The notes beneath the pieces were generated by a model. The model was not told the DNA's origin and made no database searches. It was given only the letters and a program-made list of their open reading frames with translations. Shown here piece by piece: positions 15,651 through 15,835 of a stretch of DNA of 15,835 nucleotides. The DNA comes from Competibacter sp963695105 (GTDB lineage Bacteria > Pseudomonadota > Gammaproteobacteria > Competibacterales > Competibacteraceae), in assembly GCA_963695105.1 (NCBI GenBank), contig CAVOGC010000020.1, forward strand, positions 1-15,835, given 5' to 3'. The translations under genes and the position numbers were made by a program. Each line of letters begins with the position of its first letter. Positions within the stretch are counted from its first letter, which is position 1.

Positions 15651-15835
15651 CAATGGTTCGACCTTCCGTAGATCTCCGGTCAGCGCCAGATCGCAGTCGA
15701 TGGACGGCAGCCGCAATACGCCATCAAGTTCGCTGCATTCCGTCAATAGCCATTGCTGGTCGGCTTGCCGCCGATACGATTCGATGTGTGGGCGGTTTTG
15801 GGCGATCAGCACATATTCGGCCAGCGAATCCAGTT
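15642..15835 (-). CDS. Uma2-family (DUF820) endonuclease, C-terminal 63 residues (partial)
   Basis: A leftward frame enters from the right edge and ends at the TGA at 15644-15642. The visible part includes DSLAEYVLIAQNRPHIESY, then RRQADQQWLLTE and VLRLPSIDCDLAL. This is the pattern of the C-terminal part of Uma2/DUF820 proteins: SLxEYVLIxQ, then a W-L-L-TE strand and a LPSI segment. These proteins are restriction-endonuclease-fold (PD-D/ExK) members that are abundant in cyanobacteria and in some other bacteria, and their biological role is poorly known. The Asp and ExK active-site motifs would lie mostly beyond the edge, so activity cannot be judged. It ends in a strong hairpin and converges on the mtnB side. 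Confidence 0.8.
   Translation of the reverse strand, partial: LDSLAEYVLIAQNRPHIESYRRQADQQWLLTECSELDGVLRLPSIDCDLALTGDLRKVEPLEG

Overview
The window looks like a piece of a GC-rich gammaproteobacterial chromosome. The sucCD pair, an E. coli-like SuhB and a PilS/PilR pair all fit that group, and the methylmalonyl-CoA mutase genes suggest propionyl-CoA or storage-polymer metabolism (Competibacter-like lineages are one possibility). The species cannot be fixed from sequence alone. Nearly all of it is ordinary chromosomal metabolism and regulation. The accessory parts are one AT-richer insert near the left end and a small scar-like region at the right end.

Left part (1-6287). Genes read leftward: mutA (small subunit of methylmalonyl-CoA mutase), then mutB (catalytic subunit, stop/start overlap ATGA), a hairpin terminator, an unrecognised 241-residue protein, a DUF2281-type antitoxin with a PIN-domain (VapC-like) toxin, and finally the first 59 codons of what is probably the mutase-associated GTPase MeaB. 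The meaB start codon overlaps the toxin stop (ATGA). The toxin-antitoxin cassette and the unknown gene therefore sit inside what is normally a contiguous mutA-mutB-meaB unit. The divergent spacer between mutA and the epimerase gene carries inverted repeats and a pentanucleotide tandem repeat.

Middle part (6318-12374). A VOC-fold methylmalonyl-CoA epimerase-like gene faces right. It provides the R-epimer step for the mutase, so mutAB and the epimerase form one functional locus (propionyl-CoA to succinyl-CoA or the reverse). A strong bidirectional terminator follows. Then the leftward pilS-pilR two-component system (membrane histidine kinase and sigma-54 activator, 1-nt overlap) is divergent from sucC-sucD. 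Succinyl-CoA synthetase acts directly on the product of the mutase, which gives a metabolic link across the window.

Right part (12375-15835). Glutamine-dependent NAD synthetase (nadE) converges on suhB (inositol-phosphatase family). The suhB gene is divergent from mtnB (methionine salvage, TTG start). Directly after mtnB there is a short ORF that resembles the first codons of mtnC before a stop, then a long perfect-ended hairpin, then the C-terminal end of a leftward Uma2-family endonuclease gene cut by the window edge.

No tRNA, rRNA, CRISPR array or insertion sequence was seen. I found no convincing novel multi-gene system. The nearest candidate is the insert at 176-1706.
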